Assembly (NCBI GenBank): GCA_012934845.2
Contig: WNNJ02003720.1
Location: 62,001 to 126,000 of the forward strand
Direction: 5' to 3'
DNA: 64,000 nt
Source of the DNA: Pomphorhynchus laevis
Lineage: Eukaryota > Acanthocephala > Palaeacanthocephala > Echinorhynchida > Pomphorhynchidae
The notes beneath the pieces were generated by a model that ran no database searches, was not told where the DNA came from, and saw only the letters and a list, made by a program, of their open reading frames with translations. Shown one piece after another: positions 22,434 to 34,285 of the stretch; the first letter of the stretch is position 1, and each line of letters opens with the position of its first letter. A program made the position numbers and the translations under genes.

Positions 22434-23239
22434 TTTATCCTTTACATTATAGTTACGGATTATTTATGAGAAATGAATTCAATCCTTAAGGTTGGAAAAA
22501 TGGTATATATCTAATCATGATTTAATTTTCCTCGCAATTATTTTTGATATGGTATATGAATATGTCATATATGATGCAATAATAGGTCTTGCACAATGTT
22601 CCTTTTTGTGAATTTTTGGGAGTAAGTACATATAACCAGATTTCGCATTTTTTTGACAAACAAGTTCTTAAAATGTTATTATCCATTTTATTATTTATAT
22701 TAATCTTTTCAAAAATTTATTAATTACTGTATGTCGTTTTTTGTATCGTTTCTGTTTAATTTACTAAATTTTGAATTGTTAATAACATCCGTACCTAATT
22801 TTATATATTCTAAGTTATTCATTTCAACAAAACAATTACTTTTATCAGATTTACAAATTACAAAGTCCTTTCAGCTAATTTCGTTTTTAATAATTTTAAT
22901 GTCTTTGTTAAATTCCTCTTGGTTTGAATCTGACTTTAAGAGTTTCTTAAAGTTTAAGCTTTAGTATTTAGGTAAATTATTTTATATAGTTTTTTGAATT
23001 AAAACAAGTTTTTTCGAATTCAGTGAATATTTTAGATTGAAAATATTATCTTTGGTGTAAAGTTAGGACCCAAATTTAAGACTTTAAGTAGATAGTATTT
23101 AATTCTTGATTAGACCAATTTACAAATTTGTTGTTAATTCTGTTGAGTCACTCTCATAGGTTCTAACACTTTGAATGTCCACGTATTGCTTTTGTAAATT
23201 GTACAAAAACAAAATCACCTTTAAAAGTTTTAAAATAAT

Positions 23240-23300
23240 ATCAATAAAAAATTTCCTTCTTTCTTTGATCCAGCTTCAATTATTCTTTATTAATAATGGA
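23240..23300. repeat. 55-bp inverted repeat, right partner
   Basis: Reverse complement of 15968-16033 with a few changes. See the left partner. Confidence 0.7.
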
Positions 23301-25960
23301 TCATTATCAAATATTTAAAATCAAAATATTAGTTCACTAGTTGCTGCGAATGTGTGGCTAGTGGCTGGTTTAGTCACTAGTTACTAATATCACAAATTGT
23401 TTGTTTCGATTAGAGCTTCCAGTGCTAGTAATCAGCATATATCAGTTTCTTTAACTAATATTTAGCTAAAATGTAAAGATATAAAGATATGAGTGATTCA
23501 GATATTTCCCCACTTATCTTTTTTACTTATTCGCGTAATTTTACTTATCTTTACATTTAATATCATCATTTCATTTAGTCTAGTCACTTTTAAATATCAT
23601 TTTATGTATCCTTGCATTATATTTTATTACTTCATTTAGTCTCGTTACCTTTAATCATCAATTTAGTTATCATTTTATATAACCTCGTTACTTTATTCAG
23701 TCTTTTAATTAGTATACATTTTAAATAATTTGAAGTTCACCAGTTAAATTACTAATAAATCATTATTAAAATTGCATTGAAAGTATTGCATGACTTACAC
23801 TATAGTAAAATAATAATTGTACTCTAAAATTATTATGTATTAAATTGAATAAATAATATATTCGAAGCAGTTGATTATATTTAAAAAACACGAAGTATTT
23901 GCAATGTAGCTTTAACTTTTAAGTAATAAAGGTTTGAAATATTGTAATTAGTTTAATATTACCTACCTTTGATGTATTTTTTGAATACTAGCTGGATTTA
24001 TGTCACTAATATCGTGACGTACGGAACGTATACATATCAATGGCTTTAAATAATTCTGTAGTTAGTTTGACTGATGATTTAGTAATTAAGTAAAAAGTCT
24101 TCGTTTGGTATTTGTGTGCTCTATTGTATGTAATCAGCTTTCAAGCTGATTTGCCTATCTACATTAGATTTATATAGGCATTACTTCTTTCAGAAAGATT
24201 AATTATAGCTAATACAAATGTATTTGTGAAAGAAACCGAACATTCAAACACACTTTAGTACTGAGTGAACTCATAAGAAAATCAAAAACAAATTAAAATT
24301 TAATTTTCTCTATACAAAACAAAATTACAGAGAGCACTTCATTACTGAGTACTCATATGAAATTATAATAAGCCCTACAAGACACGTAATATAAATCACA
24401 AAAGACAAAAAATATATGCCACAAATCCATGTAAAATGTTTGACAGCGTTTGCTGTAAAATTATTGTTTACAAAGGTCAATTACATAATAAATTTAACCT
24501 ATAAGCAGATCAATTGTACTTCCAGAAAAAATTCATTAACCACAATAATAAAGATCACACATTCTAGTGAACTTTGTTGTTTAACAATTGTTTCAATTTT
24601 AACTGCCTAAAAGCAAAACATTACAACCAAATAATGGATTTCAAAGATAACTACGAATTATTTAAAAACTAAGCATTTTATCAGCTCCCATTTACATTCA
24701 AGTTTTTATGTTATACAAACAACATCATATAGCATTAATTAAATTCTATATGTGGAATTACTTGATTTTTAAATGCATTTAAACACGCATTCTGGATAAA
24801 ATAAATAAAAACAATATGAGTATTTTAGATTGATTGAATGAAATACACTATACTAAGGGTTCCTAGTTTAAGAGACTCTTTTTAGCGTATTACATTCTAG
24901 CGTATGCATAATAAAACAATTTGGACCGATTAATATATACACTATATCGAAATATTTATCTTTGTTAAAACGCTTTTATTCAATATGTTGTTTTTAATAT
25001 TTATGAATTTAATCAAGCATAAACGTCTGAGTTGTTAATTACCGTTTAATTACTCATAAAAAATTTCGCATTAATCAATTAATTAACAAATATATACACT
25101 ATATCAAAACGTTTATCTTTATAAAATCGGTTATACCGATACATTGTTTTAATATTTATAAACTCATAAATATTTCTATGGATTTAAACAATCTATTGAG
25201 TTAATAGAGATAACTAATATTTATGATAATATCTATCACTAATATTATCTATAACTAACCTATGAGATATTATATTTATATAATATTAAATATATTATAG
25301 ATTTAATATATTACATTATAAATAATATAATCTATAATAGATATTATAATATATAGTATTATATAATTATTATATAGTATTATTAATATTATAAATATAA
25401 TTTATAATTTTATATTTATATTATAATATATTATATAGATTATAATAATCAATAAGATAATATCTATCACCAATACCAATGTGAGTTAATAGAGATAATT
25501 AACATCTATATTTATTACATCTATTGGAGTTAAAATCTATTCAAGTTATCAATTCCATATTAATTACTCAAAAATTTATTATTCATAAAATCAACTAATT
25601 AATTACCCATTAATTATTAATATATAAATCACTCGATAATTTAATAATTAATAAATATATACATTGTATCAAAAGTTTACCTTTATTAAAACGTTTTTAT
25701 ACGATATATGGTTTTCAATATCTATGAATTCAATCAGTTAGGTATTTTTAACTGAGTAATTAATTAAGCGTTAATTAATTGCTCATCGATTAAATGATTT
25801 AATAGTAAATACACTATATTGAAACGTTTACTTTTATTAAAATGTCTTAACCCGATACATTGTTTTAATCCCTATGAATTCAATCAGGCATATATGTCTA
25901 ATTGATTTTGACTAACTTCTTGATGCGCGGCAAGCACAGAAGCCCATTTAGCAAACAAGT
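23301..25960. other. AT-rich spacer, no gene seen
   Basis: Long AT-rich stretch. Around 24920-25880 a loose repeat of ATACACTATATCGAAACGTTTATC-like words (split: ATACACTATAT and AAACGTTTA) appears four times (24945, 25095, 25657, 25808), so it is a decayed tandem array with a period of several hundred bp. The 64-codon frame at 24416-24610 has no recognisable motif. Confidence 0.45.
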
Positions 25961-26274
25961 TAAAAACCAGATCATTCAATTAAATCTACGTATTTTATAC
26001 TATATATCAAATTAATAGTAAAAATAAACAATTATAAATAATAAATAATTATCAAATCAGCTAACGGAGTATACGTATTTAATATAATTATAAAATAAAC
26101 GAAACAAAATAATGCTAAACCGAAATTTAATAATTAAAAAATAAAATTAATAATTATTATAAGATTTTTTTATAATTTATATCAAGTTAAAATAAAAAAT
26201 TTAAATTTAAAATAAAAGTCATTTTTATGAATAGACTATTAAATAACAGACGTTGTATCAGAATAAAGATTAGA

Positions 26275-26380
26275 GGTCATCAGGAGGAACTGCTATGCTA
26301 TCAGGTTTCGGCCCATAAATCTTCCACCCAACATAGCAGCGGGGCCAAATACGTGCTAAGGACGTATTTCCTCTGATTAA
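26275..26380 (-). promoter_or_regulatory. structured 3' block of Naiad-like PLE (copy b)
   Basis: On the minus strand GGCCC pairs with GGGCC and CUGCUAUG with CAUAGCAG in a crossing (H-type pseudoknot) arrangement. AAAUACGU/ACGUAUUU forms a neighbouring hairpin, and GAGG/CCUC closes the set. GAAAC and CUGAUGA words are present but not in hammerhead context. Confidence 0.55.
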
Positions 26381-26879
26381 GTTTGTTTTTAATATTATTG
26401 TGTTGATTTATATATTTCACTACTTTTCTGTTTGATGTTATTTTTGTAGTAACCTAGTTTAAAATATGTATCTATTAAATTATGTAAATGATTTTGAAGA
26501 AAGCCAATATAATTACATACTGTTGCAATTCTTAAAATTTCATTATTTAATGTATTATATTTTATATTATATGGTATGCATGAATGCTCATGCAAAAATA
26601 TGTTTATTGTAAATCTAAATAGGTCATCTTTAGAATATAAATTAAAATTAATTTTAATTGATGTTAATTTAATGTTTACACCTGGATAAATATTCTTTAT
26701 TAATAATATTAGATTAATTTAGAATGAATTGAAAATGACGAATCAAAAAATGATATTAACAAGACATAAATAGGGATTAAATAAAATAAAATTTACAATT
26801 CTTTATAGAATGACTAAAATTGTTACTTTGGTAAGGTGATTAATAGCCACAGCTTTATAAATTAAAGATAAAAATGTGA

Positions 26880-27475
26880 AAATATTATATATTTGATAAA
26901 ATTAAAAAAGAAAAAAGCAAACAATTGTAAAAAGAAAGATAAAATTAATAAAGATATGTATACAGAACTTACTAAATTTAAGCATAATTATATAATAACA
27001 ACTATTGATAATGCTAATAAAATCTTTTTCTTCGTATGCAATTTTTACGGTATAATGACGAAAGAGTTAAATTATAAAGATTTAAATGTAAATCCAACAT
27101 ATGAACGTAGTGAGTTGAGTTTTGAAACAATTATTACAAGTCACTGTTCTATTATGGATAAAAAGGGTATAAAGTTTGAGTCAGATAATAAAACTATACC
27201 TATATTATTTTGAAATCCAAAATTACACAAAAATTCAATGAAACCTAGGTTCATATGTAGTGCGTTTAAATGTACATTAAAACCACTTTCTGTCTATATG
27301 AATAAAATACTTAAAGTAATTAAAACACACTTTAAAAAATATTGCAAGGTAATCGAAATTAATACTGGTATAAAACACTATTTCAGCATTAATTCTACAA
27401 AAGAATTTTTAGAACAAACAAAAGGGTTAAATCTTCAGTACGCGTTTTACAAATTTAGATTTAGCAAAAATTAAA
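26880..27475 (+). pseudogene. inverted RT fingers segment of Naiad-like PLE
   Basis: The plus strand reads DKINKDMYTELTKFKHNYII, then NPTYERSELSFETIITSHCS, then NPKLHKN and KPRFICSAFKCTLKPLSVYM, and VIEINTGIKHYFSINSTKEF. It matches the minus-strand copy at 35595-35100 almost residue for residue but in opposite orientation to its own flanks, so it marks an inversion inside this copy. Confidence 0.7.
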
Positions 27476-28170
27476 TAAGCTTTATTAAAATTGAAAAACC
27501 TTTCAAATATACGGATAACATTGAATTGGTCTAATCGTTAAATATTTTGATAAATTAAAATTATTTAAAACAAAGGATATCTATTTTAGAACTTGTTTTA
27601 TATTTAGAACTTATTAAAACTAATTTTATTGTCCTTTTATATTTGTTTGTTTTTTCTTTTTAATTTCATCAAATATATAATATTTTCAAATTTTTATCTT
27701 ATATGTATTTAAGCTTTTGCTATTAATGAGCTTACTGAAGTAAGAATTTAAGTCATTATAGCATTTCGATATTTATATTAATTCATCATTTTCAATTAAT
27801 TCTAGGTTTTGGGTGCATATTTGTTCATTTATTTTCTCAAAATTCAGATTTTTGTAATTGCATTCTGTTTCTCTTATGTTTCTATTAGCATCTTACATAA
27901 TTATTTCAATTCTTTATTATAATAACAAATTTTTCGTCCTAATGGCGGTAACAACTTATACCTTATTTTAGGAATATATTTACTTAAATCTGACCCTATT
28001 ATTTCTTTACTTTTAGAATTATTTAAAAGTCCGGATATATTTATGTTATTTATACATTTATTAATGAATTGTATGGTCAGTTCATATTTTTTCTTGTTAA
28101 TATTTACATTTATTGTCTGATTATAGTATTTTATATTACAATAACTGTCTATTATACAACTTAACCTCTC

Positions 28171-28790
28171 TTAATCGTTTATTAATCTTTGATTTATTGT
28201 ACAAATAATATCTTTAGAAAAATTTCTTATATTTACATAAAGATCTTTTAGCTTATTATTTCTTAAGAGTTGTTTCAATATTTCTAATTGTTCATGTATA
28301 AACATATATTTTTTCCTCTTTTTATTCCTTTTATCACCATGACTTCTTGTTTTGCGTTTAACCGGATTATTATAATATAGTTGTTTATTATGTATTATAC
28401 CACTTCTGCTAATTCCTTGTACCACGTCATTCAATCCTAATGGGTACATGGAATTAAGCGTTTTATTCCAAAAATCTTCTTTTTCTAATAGTTTTCGATT
28501 CAATACTGAAATGTTTTCTTCGATAATATGTTCTAAAATACATACTTTACAATATCCTATATCATGTCCTATTAATCTCATGTTTATGAAATATAGTTTG
28601 ACTATTATGCTGTATATTATATATGTGTTGCCTAAACCTAGTTTTTAACATTTGATATGTTTTTCCTATATATTGCAATCCACATTTACATTGTATAAGA
28701 TACACTACACCTGCGGTATCGCAGTTACAATTATTATTAATATTTTATGAAAAACATTTGTTTGTCGTATTACTTACAATACATTTATTA
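28171..28790 (-). pseudogene. N-terminal GIY-YIG domain and linker of Naiad-like PLE
   Basis: GVVYLIQC (GIY strand), LQYIGKT (YIG strand), then R-x-R-QHIYNIQ. After a break come IGYCKVCILEHI, FWNKTLNSMYPLGLND and a basic linker (KRKTRSHGDKRNKKRKKYMF). The segment H-x-x-x-x-CKVxILE...FW...L...P-GLN is the conserved second half of these nucleases. A stop or frame change lies between the two halves. Confidence 0.65.
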
Positions 28791-28929
28791 TTATTTTTAA
28801 ACATCACAAACTATACAATTTTTTCTGTTACATTTAAAAGATCTAAAATTGAAATCATTAGTACTTACGTATTTTTCCAATATTGTTGAGTACATGTAAC
28901 TTTTAAGTCATAATTTTTAACGTTGCTTT

Positions 28930-29110
28930 TTCGGTGTCGCCACCTAGTTAAGTTGACTCAGACTAAACTTACAACGGGCCATCCAGCAGCATCTGACAGG
29001 GGCTGCCCTGCTTAAGGCGGTTGCAGGCTGGAACAAGATCTATAAAGATCAACCACCTTTAATCTAGTGATATGCGACTGCTAACGTTCATTACCTAGTC
29101 GTTTAATCGT
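28930..29110. other. GC-richer island of unknown origin
   Basis: About 180 bp of 50% GC in an AT desert, containing GGGGCTGCCCTGC and GCGGTTGCAGGC. No frame or RNA gene fits convincingly. Confidence 0.3.
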
Positions 29111-30118
29111 GATCACATGCAGCAGTTTATATTTGGAATTAAACTTATTTTTTAAGTTGATTTATAAGAAATAGAAAAATAATAATTCATCAAACTTGCA
29201 TGAAAATTAGCAGCAAAATAATAACGTCGAACCAATAATACGCACTTTCAGTATTTCGGACTGAGGTTATATTAACAAAAAAATAAAGTATACATGTCAG
29301 TAAAACAAATCAGATCAGTTAACTGAGTCTACGTATTTTATACGATATATGAATTAAAAATAAAGATAAATAATTATTAATAATAAATAATTATATAATA
29401 TTTTAAATAATTTATATTTATATAAAGCGCTAAAATTTAAACTACGATAAAAATTAATATTTATGATTTTATACTTATTAATTTTTTATTTTAAAAAATT
29501 AGTAAATGCTGTGATTAATTCAAAATTAAACTTGAGCAGTGATATCGAGAAATAGGTAAAAAAACCCACAACTTCCGAATGTTTTCTAACGTGGCTTTTA
29601 AAAGACTTATATCTACAGCAAATAGCAAGAACAAATAGTAAATTCACTTATCAATAACGACTTCTCTAATTAGGCTATTAAAATTTCAAATATATTCTGT
29701 TTAAACGAGTCGTTGTGAATTCGAAACAAAATCTGTTTTTAGGTATTCCTATTTTTTAAACGATTTTAATAATATTGTTTTATATGCCGGTATAAAAATG
29801 AAACATGTGATAGAAATTTGTACATTCAATAGAAAGTTGGTAAAATATATCGATTTGCGATATGGCGACTATATATATAATTATCTACTTTTGTTGTCGA
29901 GTGAGCTTATTCTATTCAGCTATATTGCCACTAAATCTGCAACTAATATCAATATTGAATAGACAATTAGTTTACTCATAAACACATATAATCAAACAAA
30001 TAAAGAACGGTATTATGTAAAAACTAAAGTATATAATATTCATAGATCTCGCATATACCATAATTTAAGCGACTTTATTTAAATTAACTGTGAATGATTT
30101 GTAAAAATTTGTAACATT
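29111..30118. other. AT-rich spacer with a solo PLE 3'-terminal motif
   Basis: At 29308-29420 stands the terminal motif of the Naiad-like family (CTGAGTCTACGTATTTTATA and the following AATAATAAATAATTATA tract) without the structured block or RT. Otherwise nothing is assigned. Confidence 0.5.
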
Positions 30119-30428
30119 AAAATAGATCGAACAGCTCAATTGTCTTTATTTAAATTATCTTAATTTAAATTAACTGTGAATGATTTGTATACGTGTGAAG
30201 GATTTGTAAAAATTTGTAACATTAAAATGACCATGGAAACGGAATCATGGAAACGGAAGGTGCTCGGGGTCAATGTTAAATGATCAAAATTGAAATGGCA
30301 AGACGCCCCGCATGAGGTAGAAAATTTATTGAATTTTCGATTCCAGTTTGGAATCATCATCAGAAATTGTAAATAGTTATTTGTTAGCAGCTAAGAATTT
30401 CAATAGACCGAACTACTCAATTGTAATA
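30119..30428. repeat. short insertion bracketed by 25-bp direct repeats
   Basis: AATAGATCGAACAGCTCAATTG (split AATAGATCGAAC / AGCTCAATTG) at 30121-30142 recurs as AATAGACCGAAC / TACTCAATTG at 30402-30423. Between them lie a duplicated TTAACTGTGAATGATTTGTA block and, on the minus strand near 30370-30330, CUGAUGA-U-GAUUCC/GGAAUC-GAAA, a hammerhead-like core with a perfect 6-bp helix II. Confidence 0.5.
30332..30374 (-). ncRNA. hammerhead-like core, dimeric type, decayed
   Basis: CUGAUGA, U, GAUUCC-AAACU-GGAAUC, then GAAAAUUC. The usual self-complementary ACGU of stem III is replaced by AAUU, which is also self-complementary. Helix I is weak. Confidence 0.35.
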
Positions 30429-30429
30429 A

Positions 30430-31336
30430 TAGTTTTCATGAATAATTAAAACAAGCAAATGAAATGACATAATCCTTATCTTTCAATATCAATTGAGCAA
30501 TTACTGCTGTGATTGTTTTTACTACTGTAAAAGTACTCACAACCATAGATGTCATAGACTATTTGAATATATGATCGGATACTTTGTTAAGGTGTTTTGT
30601 ATATGGGAAAATGCGATCTAAAATTTTTGTAATTGGTTTAATATTGCATATGTTTGGTGTATTAATGATTGGATGCACTTATAATCCTAATTATATTGTA
30701 ATCACTTACAATAAATTATTATAATTTGTATTATAATCATAAAATTTTATTAAATATTATCTTTAAAATCTTTTTTATTTTATTTAAAAAATTAAACATT
30801 TGGCATAATGCTTTAATTTCTAATAAACAAGCTAGTTATTAATGGTACTCAAAAATATATGGTGTTAATGATAACATAATGATTTTTAAAACAGATTACT
30901 TTTAAGGGGTATAACTCACTAAAACTTTTATAATTTTATAGATTTGTATCCGCCAAATTTTATATGAAAAGTAAAGTATTATAAATATAAAGCTCCTATG
31001 CCAGTTAGGTTTTGACATTCTGTCTTCGGCTCTCTGTCTGTATTTGGGTTTCATTGTCGCTTACATTTTTACTCTTAGTCAACGTTCACAAGTTTTTTAT
31101 TTTCAAAAATATCAGTATGATTTCTATTTTCTGGTCAAGATTAAAAATACAGCGAAACAAATTTAACCGGATAAACCTAAATCTTAATCATGATATAGAT
31201 ATGTAGAAATAATTAATCGTCTTTAAAATTGTATTTTATACAACAATTACAATTTAAAAAACACTCGTAGGTACTAAATTTATGTGAATTCCGCGCTTAT
31301 AATTATTGTATATTGAAATAGATAAGTAGTCGATAC
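30430..31336. other. AT-rich spacer, no gene seen
   Basis: Only a low-complexity hydrophobic frame (31012-31206) is open; no support for a gene. Confidence 0.5.
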
Positions 31337-32122
31337 ATTTTGTTTAAAATAATTTACTTTAGTAAATTAAATCTTTTATAAAAATTACAGTAACAATAAT
31401 TTTACTCTGTGCTCCGTTAGGTGACTTTTTCACATGCGGTGAAAGATGTTACGTTTTTCACCGGCAGTTAAAATTGGTTTAAATGGTGCAACATGATGCA
31501 TTTTTCACCAAATTATTGTTTTTTTTTAATTTTTTACTCTTATAAATGAACATTGATCAAACAAATAATATCATAAAATGTAATAATAAATATGTTCTTA
31601 AATAATAAAATGTAATAAAGGGAGGCCCAATATAGCCTATCAGGTTATCAGGTTTTTGAATTAAAAGGGCTGTTGATGGAAATAAATATTTGGAGGTGAA
31701 TAAGAGATGGTGTAAGTCTCTTTTAAAAACAAATCTAGAAAATATTTTTCAAGAGAGCACCATACATAAAGAGAGGACAACAAATACATCAAGGTTTTGA
31801 TACTGAAAAAAGTTGAGGATCGATCTCTCGATTCTCCAGAATCGACTCGAAACGTTATTTTAAACGTTTGAAATATTACTTTTTATGATATTAATTTTTG
31901 CTACATTACTTTTTATTATATTGTTTGTTAGATCAATGTTCATTTATAAGAGTAAAAAACTTTAAAAAATTTATTTAATAAAAAACGCACCATGTTGCAC
32001 CATCTGCACCATTTTTAACCATCAGTGAAAAACGCACCCAGCCACATTTTGTTTAAAATAATTTAATTTCTTAAATTAAATCTTTCATAAACATTACAGT
32101 AAAAGTAATTTTACTTTGTATT
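31337..32122. mobile_element. inverted-repeat element inside a 78-bp direct duplication
   Basis: Direct repeats at 31337-31415 and 32045-32122 (CATTTTGTTTAAAATAATTTA start) flank inverted arms at about 31440-31610 and 31890-32043 (GGTGAAAAA / TTTTTCACC and CATTGATCAAACAAA types). In the centre, near 31812-31860, UUGAGGA...GAAACGUU resembles a hammerhead core of the dimeric type, with an 8-bp hairpin as helix II. No ORF. A non-autonomous, hammerhead-bearing retroelement relative is the likely identity. Confidence 0.55.
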
Positions 32123-32164
32123 CTTACATATAAAATAAGTTTCTTGTGCTTAACGTCGTTTTAT

Positions 32165-32345
32165 TCATTACATTTTGAAATTTTTCTTGATCTTACTTTT
32201 ATTGCTGTTTCATTAAAACAAAAAACTTATCATTTTAAAAATATTAAAATTTTTTATTTTTAATTGAAATTTTTCTTGATTTGTCTAGCTCTTATTTTTA
32301 TTGCCGTTTCATAAAAACAAAAAACTTATCATTTTAAAATTTTTT
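32165..32345. repeat. 90-bp tandem duplication
   Basis: GAAATTTTTCTTGAT...AACTTATCATTTTAAAA occurs twice (32178-32245 and 32268-32340). Confidence 0.7.
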
Positions 32346-33838
32346 AATTTCTCATTTTAACAATTTTATTTTATTAATTATACTGTTCGTTTTACTTGTT
32401 TTTATCTTTATAAGTTAAACGCTCTAAAAATTTGTATTCTTACACTTGAAAGATGCAGAGAATATCCTGAATAAAAAGTGACCATTATATCAGGTCATTA
32501 GAAATTTAACCTTTTTTCAAAAAGTTTGTTTTTATAATTTCCTTGTTTTTATTATAAATTATTTGAATTAAAATCAAAACAAAACAGCTCTAGATAAATG
32601 CATTGCAATAGATCACTATATTTATTTGAGAGAGGTCTTTCCTGATCGGCTAGTTTCCAAGTTTAAGATTAAGGTTGCCAGTAAATTCTAATTCAATGCA
32701 AGCGTATATTTTCATTTGAACTTAAAAGTGAACATTCAATAGGTTTTAAATGTGGATTACTGAAATATATCTAGGCTTGTCTAATAAATATTATCAATCT
32801 TATTACCTGCCATATTTGACATGATGGTTACGAAGTTGCAATTTCTGAGAAGCACGCAGAATTGGACATTATCAATAACATTTGATACTTTGAATACACG
32901 TTTTCATCAGTAAACTACGGCTTTTCTGATGACAAGTCATATAAATTATTGTTTTTTAAAAATACAGTTCTCTATATTAAATCAAAAAATTGATAACTTT
33001 TTAACAATTTTACTTTGCAACAATAACATTTCTGAAAATTATCGCAATGCAATTATTACTTTTATTTTATGGAACGATTATGTGCACTGATGTTTTATAT
33101 TTCAAATTGTATTTTACATTTCCGATATGTTGAATTAATTGACTAGAAATTAGCTACTTTCGTGGCATTGAAAATACTAATTAACCAAGATTCAGGAGCA
33201 AAAACAAATGTAAGCATCAATAATGGACAATAATTGTTATAATTTGACATATAATTGTTACAAAAATTTAAGCAATTACATATTCTGATTTTCGTGGGTA
33301 AGCAAACCTACAGCAGATAATTATTTTGTATACTTGATGTAAATGTGAAAGAGAATCACTTTCTACACATTTAAAGTCTGTAGAAATAAAATAATAGCCA
33401 ACATTAATGAACGATTTTTATGATGCGTGTTTGATTTTCCGGGCACCATTAATGATAATAAATATCAACGGTAAAATGAAAAATGAAAATTAAAAAAATA
33501 TATAAAATAAGTTCACTTCGGAAACTCACTTTTTTACTGTAAGCAGTTACATTGTTCAATAAAGAAAACAATATGCAGTTAAGATAATTTAAATCACGAT
33601 AAAAATACAAAATAAAAAAGTAGAAAGGATAAACATTAAATGCCTTTATTATGATGTTGTCAAAAGTGTCTGAATTTTTTTGAATGTGCCGAAATACAAT
33701 GGTGCACAATCGCGTCGCAATGTGTTTAATATTTATTTAAATCTGACCATAAACAGGCCAGATATGGCCAGATATTTATATCTGGCCTTAACTTTAATAT
33801 CGTAGAACGAGAATTTTCGAGATACAATGTTACGTGCG
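32346..33838. other. AT-rich spacer, no gene seen
   Basis: No supported gene. The 86-codon minus frame at 33449-33709 is Phe/Tyr/Leu-rich, as expected by chance in such base composition. Confidence 0.5.
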
Positions 33839-34065
33839 CATTAAAGAAATCAAATCAGCTAACTGAGTCTACGTATTTAATATAATTATAAAATAAACAA
33901 AACATAATAATGCTAAATCAAAATTTAATAATTAAATAATAAAATTAATAATTGTTTTTAGATTTTCTATAATTTAAATCAAGTTAAAAAATGAAATTAA
34001 AAATAAACGTCATTTTTATGAATTGACTAATAAATAACAGACGTTGTATCACAATAAGGATTAGA

Positions 34066-34171
34066 GGTCATCAGGAGGAACTGCTATGCTATCATGTTTC
34101 GGCCCCTAACTCATCTACCCAACATAGCAGCGGGGCCAAATACATGTTAATGATGTATTTCCTCTGATAAA
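34066..34171 (-). promoter_or_regulatory. structured 3' block of Naiad-like PLE (copy c)
   Basis: The clearest copy for the crossing stems on the minus strand: GGCCCC with GGGGCC (6 bp) and CUGCUAUG with CAUAGCAG (8 bp), then AAAUACAU/AUGUAUUU. Confidence 0.6.
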
Positions 34172-34285
34172 ACTATCTAGTATCTTATTCTAATGCAAAG
34201 TATATTGTTTATTATCCATCCATAAAAATTTGCCACTTAAGAGTTTAAATTTATTTTATATTATTGTGTTGATTTATATATTTTA

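Larger units (their letters stand above)
20690..23250 (-). mobile_element. Penelope-like element with C-terminal GIY-YIG, broken
   Basis: Minus strand, right to left: an N-terminal region (about 23000-22440, broken), RT (22433-21975) with SFDIVWMFTNV, DGLAMGNLLPPLL and IRYVDDTFAI, a linker interrupted by a SINE-like insertion and an inverted duplication (21160-21712), then the GIY-YIG domain. The GIY-YIG part (21210-20690) has DEIYVGQTGQPLRS and, further on, AIVDHSLNSDHNIDYYNT. Domain order and motifs are those of EN-bearing Penelope/Neptune/Poseidon elements. The protein is broken in several places. A 55-bp inverted repeat lies just beyond each side (23240-23300 and, across the LINE, 15968-16033). 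Confidence 0.75.
25970..28910 (-). mobile_element. Naiad-like Penelope element with N-terminal GIY-YIG, rearranged
   Basis: Minus strand, right to left: a Cys cluster KCNRKNCIVC (about 28840), then CNCDTAGVVYLIQC (about 28735-28690) and LQYIGKTYQMLKTRFRQHI. This is a GIY-YIG domain with a CxC pair, followed by the 136-codon frame 28581-28171. A pre-RT block then ends PKIRYKLLPPLGRKICYYN (about 27970-27915). The fingers part of the RT lies at 26880-27475 on the plus strand, i.e. inverted. The thumb end lies at 26700-26395 on the minus strand, then comes the 3' UTR with the structured block (26275-26380). GIY-YIG upstream of RT with CxC fits the Naiad clade. The copy is broken and internally inverted. 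Confidence 0.65.
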
